NCBI RefSeq assembly: GCF_003751605.1
Contig: NZ_RJVJ01000001.1
Coordinates: forward strand, 620,001-684,000
Direction: 5' to 3'
DNA: 64,000 bases
From: Kitasatospora cineracea
GTDB lineage: Bacteria; Actinomycetota; Actinomycetes; Streptomycetales; Streptomycetaceae
Made by a program: the position numbers and the translations under genes. Every line of letters starts with the position of its first letter. The stretch's first letter is position 1. Shown here one piece after another: positions 27,759 to 36,575 of the stretch. The notes beneath the pieces are model-generated. The model made no database searches and had not been told where the DNA came from. It was given only the letters and a program-made list of their open reading frames with translations.

Positions 27759-27789
27759 AGTCTGGAACCCGGAGCGCGCTCCAGGTCAA
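27759..27789 (-). promoter_or_regulatory. MerR-type promoter/operator of the aldo/keto reductase gene
   Basis: On the minus strand TTGACC (27789-27784) and CAGACT (27764-27759) are separated by 19 nt, longer than the usual 17. The spacer contains the perfect 12-bp palindrome GGAGCGCGCTCC (27771-27782). Over-long spacers with a central dyad are the hallmark of MerR-activated promoters. The start codon would lie about 43 nt downstream of the transcription start. Confidence 0.6.
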
Positions 27790-27928
27790 GCAGAGGTCTT
27801 GACCACCCGCGACGACGTGCGCGGAGGTGGCGCACCACCGCGCACGGGTGGCGGGCGCCCGTCGTCTCCCTTCCCGTCACTGCCGCGCGGTACCGTGCCA
27901 GGACCACGACGGTGAGCCGAAGGTTGTG

Positions 27929-28507
27929 ATGACGGCAGTGGAGAACCGGCCGCAGATGCTGACCGAGGAGTTCGAGCGCATCGCCCAGGCGGCCGAGCGC
28001 GAGGGTGTCCGGATGGAGTTCGTCCACGGGCGGATCGGAGTCAAGGCGGTGCCCGACGGCGACCACATGGAGATCATCCGCTGGGTGATGAAGCAGTGCA
28101 TGCAGCAGCGCCCCGACCTGTGGCTGTACCCCGAATGCGGGCTGCGGGTGGAGACCTACCGCAAGGGCAACGCCAAGCCGGACGGCGTGCTCGCCCCGGA
28201 GGGCAGCCTCGCCGGCCAGGGCGAGTGGGTCGATGCCGACAGGGTCGTCATGGTGGTCGAGGTGACCTCGTACGACAGCGACACCGACCGCGGTGACCGG
28301 GACGAGAAGCCCCGGGCCTACGCCGAGACCGGCATTCCGGTCTACCTGCTGGTCGACCGGGACAGCTGCGAGGTGCTGGTCCACAGCGAGCCCGAGGACG
28401 GCCGGTACGTCAGCCTGGTGCGACGGCCCTTCGGCAAGCCTGCGGTCCTGCCCGACCCGGTCGGGATCACCCTGGACACCGAACCGCTCAAGGCCTGGGT
28501 GCGCTGA
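27929..28507 (+). CDS. Uma2 family endonuclease-like protein (PD-(D/E)XK fold)
   Basis: A 192-residue Uma2/DUF820 protein. The nuclease core is visible: NAKPDGVLAPE (PD motif), VVMVVEVTSYDSDTDRGDRDEKPRAYAETGIPVYLLVD (central Glu and Lys of the ExK part), and a terminal beta hairpin VGITLDTEPLKAWVR. Uma2 genes are abundant and variable in streptomycetes; in vivo role unknown. ATG at 27929 (or the adjacent GTG at 27926) follows GAAGG. Its 3' end overlaps the 3' end of ispE by 20 bp on the opposite strand, suggesting insertion or erosion of a spacer. Confidence 0.88.
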   Translation: MTAVENRPQMLTEEFERIAQAAEREGVRMEFVHGRIGVKAVPDGDHMEIIRWVMKQCMQQRPDLWLYPECGLRVETYRKGNAKPDGVLAPEGSLAGQGEWVDADRVVMVVEVTSYDSDTDRGDRDEKPRAYAETGIPVYLLVDRDSCEVLVHSEPEDGRYVSLVRRPFGKPAVLPDPVGITLDTEPLKAWVR

Positions 28508-29417
28508 CCACCTGCGCGCCCGGGACCGGGCCGTGGGTGGCGTGCGCGGTGCGGCAGGTGCCGGAGGTGCGCAGGGCGGTGGCGAGGTGGGCGGCGGCGT
28601 CGGCGTCCTTGGCGAGGAAGGCGCAGGTGGGGCCGGAGCCGGAGACCAGGGCGGCCAGGGCGCCGGCCTCGGTGCCGGCGTGCAGGGTGTCGGCGAGGGC
28701 GGGGCGCAGCGAGACGGCGGCGGCCTGCAGGTCGTTGCCGAGGGCGGCGGCCAGCGCGACGGGGTCGCCCTCGGCGAGGGCGGCGAGCAGCGCGGGGTCG
28801 GCGTCGGGGGTCGGGACGTCGGCGAGGGAGGAGCCGAGGCCGGACTCCTCGCGCAGGCGGTCGCACTCGCGGAAGACGGCCGGGGTGGAGAGCCCGCCGT
28901 CGGCGACCGCGAACACCCAGTGGAAGGTGCCGGAGACCGGCAGCGGTTCCAGCAGTTCGCCGCGGCCGCGGCCCAGGGCGACGCCGCCGAGCAGGGCGAA
29001 CGGGACGTCGGAGCCGAGTTCGGCGGCGAGTTCCAGCAGGGTGGGCAGCGGGGTGTCCAGGCCCCACAGGGCGTCGCAGGCGAGCAGGGCGGCGGCGCCG
29101 TCCGCGCTGCCGCCGGCCATGCCGCCGGCGACCGGGATGGCCTTGTCGATGTGCAGGTGGACGCCGGGGTCGGCGAGGCCGTGGTGGGCGGCGAGCAGCC
29201 GGGCGGCGCGGGCGGCCAGGTTGCTGTCGTCGAGCGGGACGGCGGCGGCGTCGGGGCCGTCGCAGCTGAGCGTGACGCCCGGGCCGGGGGTGGCGGTGAC
29301 CTGGTCGCCGAGGGCGACGGCGAAGAAGACGTTCGCCAGGTCGTGGTAGCCGTCGGGGCGGACCCCGCCGACGCCGAGCTGGACGTTGACCTTGGCGGGG
29401 ACCCGGACCGTGACCAT
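28488..29417 (-). CDS. ispE: 4-diphosphocytidyl-2-C-methyl-D-erythritol kinase
   Basis: GHMP kinase of 309 residues in the MEP pathway of isoprenoid synthesis; it phosphorylates the 2-hydroxyl of CDP-ME. VRVPAKVNVQLGVGG and RPDGYHDLANVF form the N-terminal substrate region, PVAGGMAGGSADGAAAL is the ATP-binding GHMP motif, and LVSGSGPTCAFL is the C-terminal motif. It starts 2 nt after the rsmA stop and is translated with it. It supplies precursors for, among other things, the geosmin made by the synthase at 49095-51287. Confidence 0.96.
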   Translation of the reverse strand: MVTVRVPAKVNVQLGVGGVRPDGYHDLANVFFAVALGDQVTATPGPGVTLSCDGPDAAAVPLDDSNLAARAARLLAAHHGLADPGVHLHIDKAIPVAGGMAGGSADGAAALLACDALWGLDTPLPTLLELAAELGSDVPFALLGGVALGRGRGELLEPLPVSGTFHWVFAVADGGLSTPAVFRECDRLREESGLGSSLADVPTPDADPALLAALAEGDPVALAAALGNDLQAAAVSLRPALADTLHAGTEAGALAALVSGSGPTCAFLAKDADAAAHLATALRTSGTCRTAHATHGPVPGAQVVSAPRP

Positions 29418-29419
29418 GT

Positions 29420-30313
29420 TCAGTGTTCCTCTGCTGCCTCTGTGGCCTTGGGCTTGTGCTCGGCGATCGCGGCGAACTGCTCGACGGTGAGCATCTCGCC
29501 GCGCAGCGTGTGGTCGATCCCGGCCCCGCGCAGCGCCTCCTCGGCGGCGGCGGGCGACCCGGCCCAGCCCGCCAGCGCGGCCCGCAGGGTCTTGCGGCGC
29601 TGGGCGAAGGCGGCGTCGACGACGGCGAACACCTCGCGGCGGGTGGCGGTGGTGGCGGGCGGGTCGCGGCGGATCAGCGAGACCAGTCCGGAGTCGACGT
29701 TCGGCGCGGGCCAGAACACGTTCCGCCCGATCGCCCCGGCGCGCTTGACGTCCGCGTACCAGTTGGCCTTCACCGAGGGCACGCCGTACACCTTGTTGCC
29801 GGGCTTGGCGGCGAGCCGGTCGGCGACCTCGCTCTGCACCATCACCAGGGTGCGCTCGATGCTGGGGAAGGTCTCCAGCATGTGCAGCAGCACCGGCACG
29901 GCGACGTTGTACGGCAGGTTGGCCACCAGCGCGGTCGGCGCGGGGCCGGGCAGCTCGGTGACGTCCATCGCGTCGCTGAGCACCAGGTCGAAGCCGTCGG
30001 CCTTGGCGGGCATCCGGCCCTTCACGGTGTCCGGCAGGTGCCGCGCCAGCACCGGGTCGATCTCCACCGCCGTGACGTGCCGCGCCACCTCCAGCAGCGC
30101 CAGCGTCAGCGACCCGAGCCCCGGCCCGACCTCGACCACCGCGTCCTGCCCCGTCACCTCCGCCGCCCGGACGATCCGCCGCACGGTGTTCCCGTCGATG
30201 ACGAAGTTCTGCCCGCGCTGCTTGGTCGGCTTCACGCCGAACGCCTCGGCCAGCGCACGGATGTCGGCGGCTCCCAGCAGGTGGCCGTCGGAGGTGGGTT
30301 CGGTGGTGCTCAC
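29420..30313 (-). CDS. rsmA: 16S rRNA (adenine1518/1519-N6)-dimethyltransferase
   Basis: KsgA/RsmA of 297 residues, which dimethylates two adjacent adenines near the 3' end of 16S rRNA during 30S maturation. [10 protein letters not shown] is the family start, [17 protein letters not shown] the SAM motif, [13 protein letters not shown] the catalytic NLPY motif, and [12 protein letters not shown] the C-terminal RNA-binding helix. The GTG at 30313 has no good Shine-Dalgarno site, but TATCCT lies 6 nt upstream, so a leaderless transcript is possible. Upstream is a 283-nt spacer where rpfB is often found in actinobacteria. Confidence 0.95.
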   Translation of the reverse strand: MSTTEPTSDGHLLGAADIRALAEAFGVKPTKQRGQNFVIDGNTVRRIVRAAEVTGQDAVVEVGPGLGSLTLALLEVARHVTAVEIDPVLARHLPDTVKGRMPAKADGFDLVLSDAMDVTELPGPAPTALVANLPYNVAVPVLLHMLETFPSIERTLVMVQSEVADRLAAKPGNKVYGVPSVKANWYADVKRAGAIGRNVFWPAPNVDSGLVSLIRRDPPATTATRREVFAVVDAAFAQRRKTLRAALAGWAGSPAAAEEALRGAGIDHTLRGEMLTVEQFAAIAEHKPKATEAAEEH

Positions 30314-30329
30314 CCGCCAAGGATAAGGG

Positions 30330-30570
30330 TCGGCGCTCGACGAGCCGCTTGAGGTCGATCTCGACGGGGAACGGCAGCTCGGTGCGCGGCGACCCCTCGT
30401 GCACGGCGACCGGCGGGTGGACGCCCTGCTCCCGGTCGAGCCGGGACCCGTGCACGACGGGGGCGTCGTCCTCGCCGCGCCCGACCCGCCGGCTGAACGG
30501 GAACGCGGTGCCACCGGTGTCTTCGCTGGTCCGTCCCTGCGGAGGCGCGTTCGTCCACGTGCCCCACACG
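30330..30570 (-). pseudogene. Possible Uma2 C-terminal relic in the tatD-rsmA spacer
   Basis: The 283-nt gap between tatD and rsmA has no convincing gene. One minus-strand frame reads about 75 residues ending [19 protein letters not shown]. This resembles the Uma2 C-terminus FGKPAVLPDPVGITLDTEPL at the neighbouring locus 27929-28507 (GxP, LPxPVxIxL pattern). It has no stop of its own and runs into rsmA, so it would be a decayed fragment. Chance similarity cannot be excluded. Confidence 0.3.
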
Positions 30571-30596
30571 CCGCCGTGGTGGCGGTCCGAGCGCTC

Positions 30597-31478
30597 TCAG
30601 TAGCCGAAGGCCCGGGCCGTGTTGGCCGCGATCGCCGTCGCCAACTCGTCCTCCTCCAGGGCGAGATGGGCGGCCATCGCGCGCAGGGTGACCGGGATCA
30701 GGTAGGGGGCGTTGGGGCGGCCGCGGTAGGGGTGGGGGGTGAGGAAGGGGGCGTCGGTCTCGATCAGGACGCGGTCGAGGGGGGTGGCGGTGAGGGCTTC
30801 GCGCAGGGGGTGGTTGGCCTTGTAGGTGACGGGGCCGGCGAAGGAGAGGTACCAGCCGTGTTCGGCGCAGGTCTTGGCCATGGCGGCGTCGCCGGAGTAG
30901 CAGTGGAAGACGGTGCGTTCGGGGGCGCCCTCTTCGAGGAGCAGGTCGATGACGTCCTGGTGGGCGTCGCGGTCGTGGATGACGAGGGCCTTGCCGTGCC
31001 GCTTGGCGATCTCGATGTGCCGGCGGAAGGACTCCTTCTGCAGGTCGGCGCCCTCGGGGCCGGTGCGGAAGTAGTCGAGTCCGGTCTCGCCGACGGCGAG
31101 GACGTGCGGGAGGGCGGCGAGGCGGTCGATCTCGGCGAGGGCCGCGTCGAGGGCGGCCTGCCCGCCGGGCCCCCGCCGCTGCCCGGACCAGCCGTCGGGG
31201 TCGCCGAGGAAGATCCGGGGGGCTTCGTTGGGGTGCAGGGCGACGGCGGCGTGCACCTGTTCGTACTGTTCGGCGAGCGAGGCGGCCCACTGCGAGCCGG
31301 GGACGTCGCAGCCGACCTGGACGACGGTGGTGACGCCGACCGAGGCGGCCCGGGCCAGGCCCTCGGCGGGGGTGCCGGACTGCATGTCGAGGTGGGTGTG
31401 CGAGTCGGCGACCGGGACGGCCAGCGGCTCGGGGAGCGGCGGCGGGGTGGAGCGGTCGTCGTTCTTCTTCGCGGCCAT
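30597..31478 (-). CDS. tatD: TatD family metal-dependent deoxyribonuclease
   Basis: A 293-residue TIM-barrel hydrolase. ADSHTHLD binds the first metal, [11 protein letters not shown] carries the bridging Glu, and [16 protein letters not shown] and [18 protein letters not shown] complete the metal ligands. It cleaves DNA 3' to 5' and is usually placed in DNA repair or turnover. The ATG overlaps the metG stop (ATGA), so the two are translationally coupled, a very common bacterial pairing. Confidence 0.95.
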   Translation of the reverse strand: MAAKKNDDRSTPPPLPEPLAVPVADSHTHLDMQSGTPAEGLARAASVGVTTVVQVGCDVPGSQWAASLAEQYEQVHAAVALHPNEAPRIFLGDPDGWSGQRRGPGGQAALDAALAEIDRLAALPHVLAVGETGLDYFRTGPEGADLQKESFRRHIEIAKRHGKALVIHDRDAHQDVIDLLLEEGAPERTVFHCYSGDAAMAKTCAEHGWYLSFAGPVTYKANHPLREALTATPLDRVLIETDAPFLTPHPYRGRPNAPYLIPVTLRAMAAHLALEEDELATAIAANTARAFGY

Positions 31479-33070
31479 CAGGAGGTGGTCTTCTCTTCGA
31501 GTCGGGGGAACAGGGGGTCGCCCTTGGTGACGGTGACGCCGACGGGCAGGCGTGCGGGGTCGGCGAGGCGCTGGTCGGCGAGCGGGCCGAGGGCCGGTCC
31601 GGCGCCGAGGGAGTCCCAGAGCGCGGACGCGGCGGTCGGCATCACGGGGTTGAGCAGGACGGCGGTGGCCCGCAGCGCGTCGGCGGCGGTGTACAGGACG
31701 GTGGCGAGCCGGTCCGCGTCCGCGGGGGACTTGGCGAGCTTCCAGGGCTCCTGCTCGGTGAGGTAGCCGTTGACGGTCCTGATGAACTCGAAGATCGCGG
31801 CGATGCCGCCCGCGAAGTCGAGTTCCTCGCCGATCCTCCGGTCGGCCTCCTCGACGGCCTTCGCCAGCGCGTCCGCGACGGCCTGTTCGGCCCGGCCGCG
31901 GGCGGCGGCCGCGGGCAGCACCCCGCCGTGGTACCTGCCGATCATCGCGGTGACCCGTGAGGCCAGGTTGCCGAAGTCGTTGGCGAGTTCGGAGGTGTAG
32001 CGGGCGGTGAAGTCCTCCCAGGAGAACGACCCGTCGGTGCCGAACGGGACGGCCCGCAGGAAGTAGTAGCGGTAGGCGTCGACGCCGAAGTGCGAGGTGA
32101 GGTCGGTGGGGGCGATGCCGGTGAGGTTGGACTTGCTCATCTTCTCGCCGCCGACCATCAGCCAGCCGTTGGCGACGATCCGGCGGGGCAGCGGCAGTCC
32201 GGCGGCCATCAGCATGGCGGGCCAGATGACGGCGTGGAAGCGCAGGATGTCCTTGCCGACCAGGTGCACGGAGGCGGGCCAGAGCCGGGCGAAGCGCTCG
32301 GGGTCGGCGCCGTACCCGGCGGCGGTGATGTAGTTCTGCAGGGCGTCCACCCACACGTACAGGACGTGCTGGTCGTCCCAGGGCAGCGGGACGCCCCAGT
32401 CGAAGGTGGAGCGGGAGATCGACAGGTCCTTGAGGTCCTGCTCGACGAAGCGGAGCACCTCGTTGCGGGCGGCGGCGGGCTGGATGAAGTCCGGGTGGGC
32501 GGCGTAGAACTCCAGCAGCTTCGGTCCGTAGGCGGAGAGCCGGAAGAAGTAGTTCTCCTCCTCCAGCCACTCGACGGGGCGCCGGTGGACCGGGCAGAGC
32601 CTCTCGCCCTCGGTGGCGCCGGGCAGCAGTTCGCCGGGGAGCTTGTACTCCTCGCAGCCGACGCAGTAGGGGCCGCTGTAGCTGCCCCGGTAGATCTCGC
32701 CCTTGTCGTACAGGTCCTGGACGAACTCCTGGACCCGGTCGGTGTGCCGGGTCTGGGTGGTGCGGACGAAGTCGTCGTTGGCGATCCGCAGGTGCTCCCA
32801 GAGCGGCTTCCAGGCTTCCTCGACCAGCCGGTCGCACCACTCCTGCGGGGTGGTGCCGTGGGCCTCGGCGGTGCGCAGGATCTTCTGGCCGTGCTCGTCG
32901 GCGCCGGTGAGGTACCAGACGTCCTCGCCGCGCTGGCGGTGCCAGCGGGTCAGCACGTCGCCCGCGACGGTGGTGTACGCGTGGCCCAGGTGGGGCCGGT
33001 CGTTGACGTAGTAGATCGGGGTGGTGACGTAGTACGCGCCGCCGCCCGGGTGCTCTGCCATGGCCGCCAT
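31478..33070 (-). CDS. metG: Methionine--tRNA ligase
   Basis: Class I synthetase of 530 residues. HLGH (27-30) is the HIGH motif and KMSKS lies in GGEKMSKSNLTG. A CxxC pair (YCVGCEEY) plus a further Cys marks the connective zinc region. There is no C-terminal EMAP dimer domain, as in the short MetRS form. It charges initiator and elongator tRNA-Met. The ATG at 33070 has no Shine-Dalgarno site, but TAGGAT lies 8 nt before it, favouring a leaderless message; a second ATG at 33061 is less likely. Confidence 0.96.
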   Translation of the reverse strand: MAAMAEHPGGGAYYVTTPIYYVNDRPHLGHAYTTVAGDVLTRWHRQRGEDVWYLTGADEHGQKILRTAEAHGTTPQEWCDRLVEEAWKPLWEHLRIANDDFVRTTQTRHTDRVQEFVQDLYDKGEIYRGSYSGPYCVGCEEYKLPGELLPGATEGERLCPVHRRPVEWLEEENYFFRLSAYGPKLLEFYAAHPDFIQPAAARNEVLRFVEQDLKDLSISRSTFDWGVPLPWDDQHVLYVWVDALQNYITAAGYGADPERFARLWPASVHLVGKDILRFHAVIWPAMLMAAGLPLPRRIVANGWLMVGGEKMSKSNLTGIAPTDLTSHFGVDAYRYYFLRAVPFGTDGSFSWEDFTARYTSELANDFGNLASRVTAMIGRYHGGVLPAAAARGRAEQAVADALAKAVEEADRRIGEELDFAGGIAAIFEFIRTVNGYLTEQEPWKLAKSPADADRLATVLYTAADALRATAVLLNPVMPTAASALWDSLGAGPALGPLADQRLADPARLPVGVTVTKGDPLFPRLEEKTTS

Positions 33071-33078
33071 AGCCCGGG

Positions 33079-33084
33079 ATCCTA
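33079..33084 (-). promoter_or_regulatory. Probable leaderless promoter -10 of metG
   Basis: TAGGAT on the minus strand, 8 nt before the metG ATG. It lies immediately downstream of the terminator of the zinc-ribbon gene, so metG appears to be an independent transcription unit. Confidence 0.5.
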
Positions 33085-33094
33085 GTCGGGCGCG

Positions 33095-33118
33095 GCCCCG
33101 CCCCGGGCGGGGCGGGGC
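33095..33118 (-). terminator. Hairpin between the zinc-ribbon gene and metG
   Basis: Perfect 10-bp inverted repeat (33095-33104 with 33109-33118), 4-nt loop, 10 nt after the stop of the zinc-ribbon gene on the minus strand. Confidence 0.65.
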
Positions 33119-33127
33119 TGGGCGGGG

Positions 33128-33547
33128 TCAGCCGGTGCGGCGGGAGCCGAACGGCCAGTGGCGGCGCCGGGCCCGCAGTCCGGGCGGTTCCGGCGGGCCC
33201 TCGGGTTCGGCGGTGGGGGCGTAGCCGGAGCCCTTCTCCATGACGGCGGCCACGCCGGCCACCCGCCCGGCCCGCATGATCCGGACCCGTTCGCCGCCGC
33301 AGCCGGGGCAGACCAGCTCGCGCAGCGGGGAGGGGACCCGGACGCCGTTGGCCGTGTACTCGACGACGGTGTGGCCGTCCCGGGCCGTGTGGTGCTCGAT
33401 GTCGTACGCCTGCTCCCAGCCGTAGCCGCAGTTGAGGCAGGCGAAGGAGTACGCCTCGTGGACCGTCTGCACGGGGGCGGGACGGCTGGTCGTGCCGAGG
33501 CCGCTGGGTGCTCCGCCGTTCCGGGGGCTGTCGATCGTGTCGCTCAT
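33128..33547 (-). CDS. Small zinc-ribbon protein, function unknown
   Basis: A 139-residue protein with two CxxC knuckles, CLNCGYGWEQAYDIEHH and CPGCGGERVRIMRAG, which probably bind one zinc ion. N- and C-termini are disordered, and the C-terminus is rich in Arg and Pro. It resembles short zinc-ribbon proteins of actinobacteria seen next to metG and rsmI, but no function is known to me. GAGGTGG precedes the ATG at 33547. A longer in-frame reading to 33730 exists but lacks support. The 222-nt upstream spacer holds no further gene. Confidence 0.75.
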   Translation of the reverse strand: MSDTIDSPRNGGAPSGLGTTSRPAPVQTVHEAYSFACLNCGYGWEQAYDIEHHTARDGHTVVEYTANGVRVPSPLRELVCPGCGGERVRIMRAGRVAGVAAVMEKGSGYAPTAEPEGPPEPPGLRARRRHWPFGSRRTG

Positions 33548-33769
33548 GCGCCACCTCGCTTCGCTCGGAGCCCGTCGCCCGGTCCTTCCGGCCGGGTGCG
33601 GGTTGTTCCATCCCAGGGAATGCCCGGGAGGCTCCGTCCGATACCCGGCTTGCCAAGTCTTGGTCCCGAATTGGCCCTCCGCTGGGGTGCTCATTCCAAC
33701 GTACGCGCGATTCCGGCCATTGCCATACAAACTGACCGGAAGCGCGGCGGGGCGGGGCGGAACGGCCGG

Positions 33770-34615
33770 TCAGGGGGCGTGCTTGGCGGCCACCACGGCG
33801 TCGAACACCACCGACTTGCGCAGGCCCAGCTCGGTCGCGACCGCCGCGATCGCCTCCTTGCGGCGCTCCCCGGCCTCCTCCCGGACGGCCACCCGGCGGG
33901 CCAACTCGGCCGGGCCGACCTCCTCCGGCGCGGCCGGCGGGGCGCCGGCCACCACCACGGTGATCTCGCCCCGGACGCCGTCCGCGGCCCAGGCGGCCAG
34001 CTCGCCGAGCGGGCCGCGCTTGACCTCCTCGTAGGTCTTGGTCAGCTCCCGGCAGACCGCGGCCGGGCGGTCGGCGCCGAACGCGGCGGCCATCGCCTCC
34101 AGCGTCTCGGCGATCCGGTGCGGGGCCTCGAAGAACACCATGGTGCGCGGCTCGGCGGCGACCTGGGCGAGCTGCCGGGAGCGGTCGCCGGCCTTGCGCG
34201 GCAGGAAGCCCTCGAAGGTGAACCGGTCCACCGGCAGCGCGGAGAGCGCCAGCGCGGTCAGCACCGCGGACGGGCCGGGCACCGCGGTCACCTTGATCCC
34301 GGCGGCGACGGCGGCGTCCACCAGCCGGTAGCCGGGGTCGGAGACCGAGGGCATCCCGGCGTCGGTGACCAGCAGCACCCGGGCGCCGCCCTGCAGCGCG
34401 GCCACCAGCTCGGGGGTGCGGGCCACCTCGTTGCCCTCGAAGTACGAGACCACCCGGCCCGCCGGGGCGACGCCCAGCGCCTGGGTCAGCCGGCGCAGCC
34501 GCCGGGTGTCCTCGGCCGCGATGACGTCCGCGCCGGTCAGTTCGGCGCGCAGTCGGGGCGGCGCGTCCTCGACGTCGCCGATGGGGGTACCTGCCAGTAC
34601 GAGAACACCAGTCAC
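33770..34615 (-). CDS. rsmI: 16S rRNA (cytidine1402-2'-O)-methyltransferase
   Basis: RsmI of 281 residues, which 2'-O-methylates C1402 in the decoding centre. LVLAGTPIGDVEDAPPRLR, IAAEDTRRLRRL, VTDAGMPSVSDPGYRLV, VPGPSAVLTALALSALP and FFEAPHRIAETL are the tetrapyrrole-methylase-fold motifs in order. A C-terminal helical extension (EEAGERRKEAIAAVATELG) resembles the RsmI C-terminal domain. GGGGAGG precedes the GTG at 34615. Divergent from the protein mannosyltransferase gene. Confidence 0.95.
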   Translation of the reverse strand: MTGVLVLAGTPIGDVEDAPPRLRAELTGADVIAAEDTRRLRRLTQALGVAPAGRVVSYFEGNEVARTPELVAALQGGARVLLVTDAGMPSVSDPGYRLVDAAVAAGIKVTAVPGPSAVLTALALSALPVDRFTFEGFLPRKAGDRSRQLAQVAAEPRTMVFFEAPHRIAETLEAMAAAFGADRPAAVCRELTKTYEEVKRGPLGELAAWAADGVRGEITVVVAGAPPAAPEEVGPAELARRVAVREEAGERRKEAIAAVATELGLRKSVVFDAVVAAKHAP

Positions 34616-34693
34616 GGCACCATCCTCCCCTACCGGCGGGCGGCTCGTGGCTGGTGAACGGGGCGCGGGTGGGAAGCGAGGGTCGGGGACCCC

Positions 34694-34721
34694 TTGTGAC
34701 TTCAGCCATTGCCCCTACGAT
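34694..34721 (+). promoter_or_regulatory. Promoter of the protein mannosyltransferase gene
   Basis: TTGTGA (34694-34699), 16-nt spacer, TACGAT (34716-34721). Exactly 7 nt follow before the GTG at 34729, predicting a leaderless transcript. Confidence 0.55.
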
Positions 34722-34728
34722 GTGGCCC

Positions 34729-36534
34729 GTGAACGGCGACATGGAGAGTGGTATGGACCACCCCGAGCGGGGCGGCGTGACCGTGCTGGAACCGGCCGAC
34801 CCGGCCGCCGTTCCGGCGCCGCGCGCGGAGCCCGGACCGACCTCCCGTTGGGCCCGCGCGCTGGCCGGCGCCGGCTACCGGGCGCCCCGGCGGGCGTCCG
34901 CGGCCGAGCAGTTGGTGCCGCGGATGCCGGACGGGCCGGGGGTCACCCCGGCGGTGGTCGAGCCCTCGCCGCTGCTCGCCCGGATCGGCGTCCGGCTGCC
35001 CGACCCGCTGTGGTCCTGGCTGTGCCGGTGGGCCGGCTGGCTCGGCCCGCTCGCCGTCGCGCTGTTCGCCGGGGTGCTGCGCTTCACCAACCTCGGCAGC
35101 CCGCACGCGCTGATCTTCGACGAGACGTACTACGCCAAGGACGCGTACGCGCTCTGGCACCTCGGCTACGAGAGCAGCTGGCCCGACGACGCCAACGGCC
35201 TGATCACCGCGCCCAACCCGGCCGTCCCGCTGCAGCACCAGGCCGCGTTCGTGGTCCACCCGCCGGTCGGCAAGTGGATCATCGCCCTGGGCGAGCAGCT
35301 CTACGGGATGTCCCCGCTGGGCTGGCGGTTCATGGTGGCGGTGCTCGGCACCCTCTCGGTGCTGATGCTGGCCCGGATCGGCCGCCGGATGTTCCGCTCC
35401 ACCCTGCTGGGCTGCGTGGCGGGCCTGCTGCTGTCGGTGGACGGCCTGCACTTCGTGCTCAGCCGCACCGCCATCCTCGACCTGCTGGTGATGTTCTGGT
35501 TCCTGGCCGCGTTCGGCCTGCTGCTGGTCGACCGGGACCGGACCCGGGCCCGGATCGCCGAGCGGATCGAGCAGGGCCTGCCCGCCGACTGGTGGCACCT
35601 GGGCTGGCGCCCCTACCGGCTGGCCGCGGGCGTCTGCCTGGGCCTGATGACGGGCACCAAGTGGAGCGGCGCCCCGGCGATCCTCGCCCTGGTGCTGCTC
35701 GCCGCGTTCTGGGACTCCTCGGCCCGCCGGCTGGCCGCGGTCCGCCGCGTCCCCGGCAGCCTGCCGCTGGTCGTCCGCCAGCTCTGGGACTTCTGCTGGT
35801 CCGGCCTGAGCATCGGCCTGGTCGCGGGCGCCACCTACCTGGCGGGCTGGACCAGTTGGATCCTCTCCTCCCCCGAGCCCGGCAAGGGCGGCTACCTGCG
35901 CGACTGGGCGGCCCAGCACCCCGGCGGCTCCTGGACCTGGATGCCGGACTGGGCCCGCAGCCTGTGGCACTACCACCACGAGATCTGGCACTTCAACGTC
36001 AACCTGACCAGCCCGCACACCTACCAGTCCAACCCGTGGAGCTGGCTGCTGCTCGGCCGCCCGGTCTCCTTCTTCTACGAGTCCCCGAAGAACGGCCAGT
36101 CCGGCTGCACCACCGCCGAGTGCGCCCGCGAGGTGCTCGCCATCGGCACCCCGCTGCTGTGGTGGGCGGGCATCGTCGCGCTGGTGTACTGCCTGTACCG
36201 CTGGGTGATGCGCCGCGACTGGCGGGCCGGGGCGATCCTGTGCGCGCTGGCCGCCGGCTACCTGCCCTGGTTCAACTACCAGGCCCGGACGATCTTCCTG
36301 TTCTACGCGGTGTGCTTCGTCCCGTTCCTGGTGCTCGCGGTGACCATGATGATCGGCGCGATGCTGGGCCGGGCCGACGCCTCGCCCGACCGCAGGCTCG
36401 CCGGGGGCACCGGCGCCGGGCTGCTGGTGGTCGCCGTCATGTGGAACTTCCTGTACTTCTACCCGATCTACACCGGGCAGACGATCCCGATGGACGACTG
36501 GCGGGCCCGGATGTGGCTCGACACCTGGATCTGA
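34729..36534 (+). CDS. pmt: Dolichyl/polyprenyl-phosphate-mannose--protein mannosyltransferase
   Basis: GT39 protein O-mannosyltransferase of 601 residues that transfers mannose from polyprenyl phosphate mannose to secreted proteins on the outer membrane face. After a soluble N-terminus come about eleven hydrophobic segments. FDETYYAKDAYA in the first external loop carries the catalytic Asp-Glu pair; HPPVGKW, FVLSRTAILDLL and GTKWSG are family motifs. Three starts are possible: GTG 34729 (leaderless), ATG 34741 and ATG 34753, the last preceded by GGAG. In Streptomyces this enzyme glycosylates lipoproteins and is the phiC31 receptor-pathway Pmt. Confidence 0.93.
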   Translation: MNGDMESGMDHPERGGVTVLEPADPAAVPAPRAEPGPTSRWARALAGAGYRAPRRASAAEQLVPRMPDGPGVTPAVVEPSPLLARIGVRLPDPLWSWLCRWAGWLGPLAVALFAGVLRFTNLGSPHALIFDETYYAKDAYALWHLGYESSWPDDANGLITAPNPAVPLQHQAAFVVHPPVGKWIIALGEQLYGMSPLGWRFMVAVLGTLSVLMLARIGRRMFRSTLLGCVAGLLLSVDGLHFVLSRTAILDLLVMFWFLAAFGLLLVDRDRTRARIAERIEQGLPADWWHLGWRPYRLAAGVCLGLMTGTKWSGAPAILALVLLAAFWDSSARRLAAVRRVPGSLPLVVRQLWDFCWSGLSIGLVAGATYLAGWTSWILSSPEPGKGGYLRDWAAQHPGGSWTWMPDWARSLWHYHHEIWHFNVNLTSPHTYQSNPWSWLLLGRPVSFFYESPKNGQSGCTTAECAREVLAIGTPLLWWAGIVALVYCLYRWVMRRDWRAGAILCALAAGYLPWFNYQARTIFLFYAVCFVPFLVLAVTMMIGAMLGRADASPDRRLAGGTGAGLLVVAVMWNFLYFYPIYTGQTIPMDDWRARMWLDTWI

Positions 36535-36575
36535 CCGGCCCGGCCGGACGGCCACGACACCTGCACACGTGTACC

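Noticed and set aside
30310..31290. A 326-codon minus-strand frame overlapping tatD and the rsmA spacer
   Set aside because: Arg/Pro-rich shadow of tatD; no start signal and no domain.
33548..33730. N-terminal extension of the zinc-ribbon protein
   Set aside because: The frame is open to 33730, but only the ATG at 33547 has a good ribosome site, and the extension looks random.
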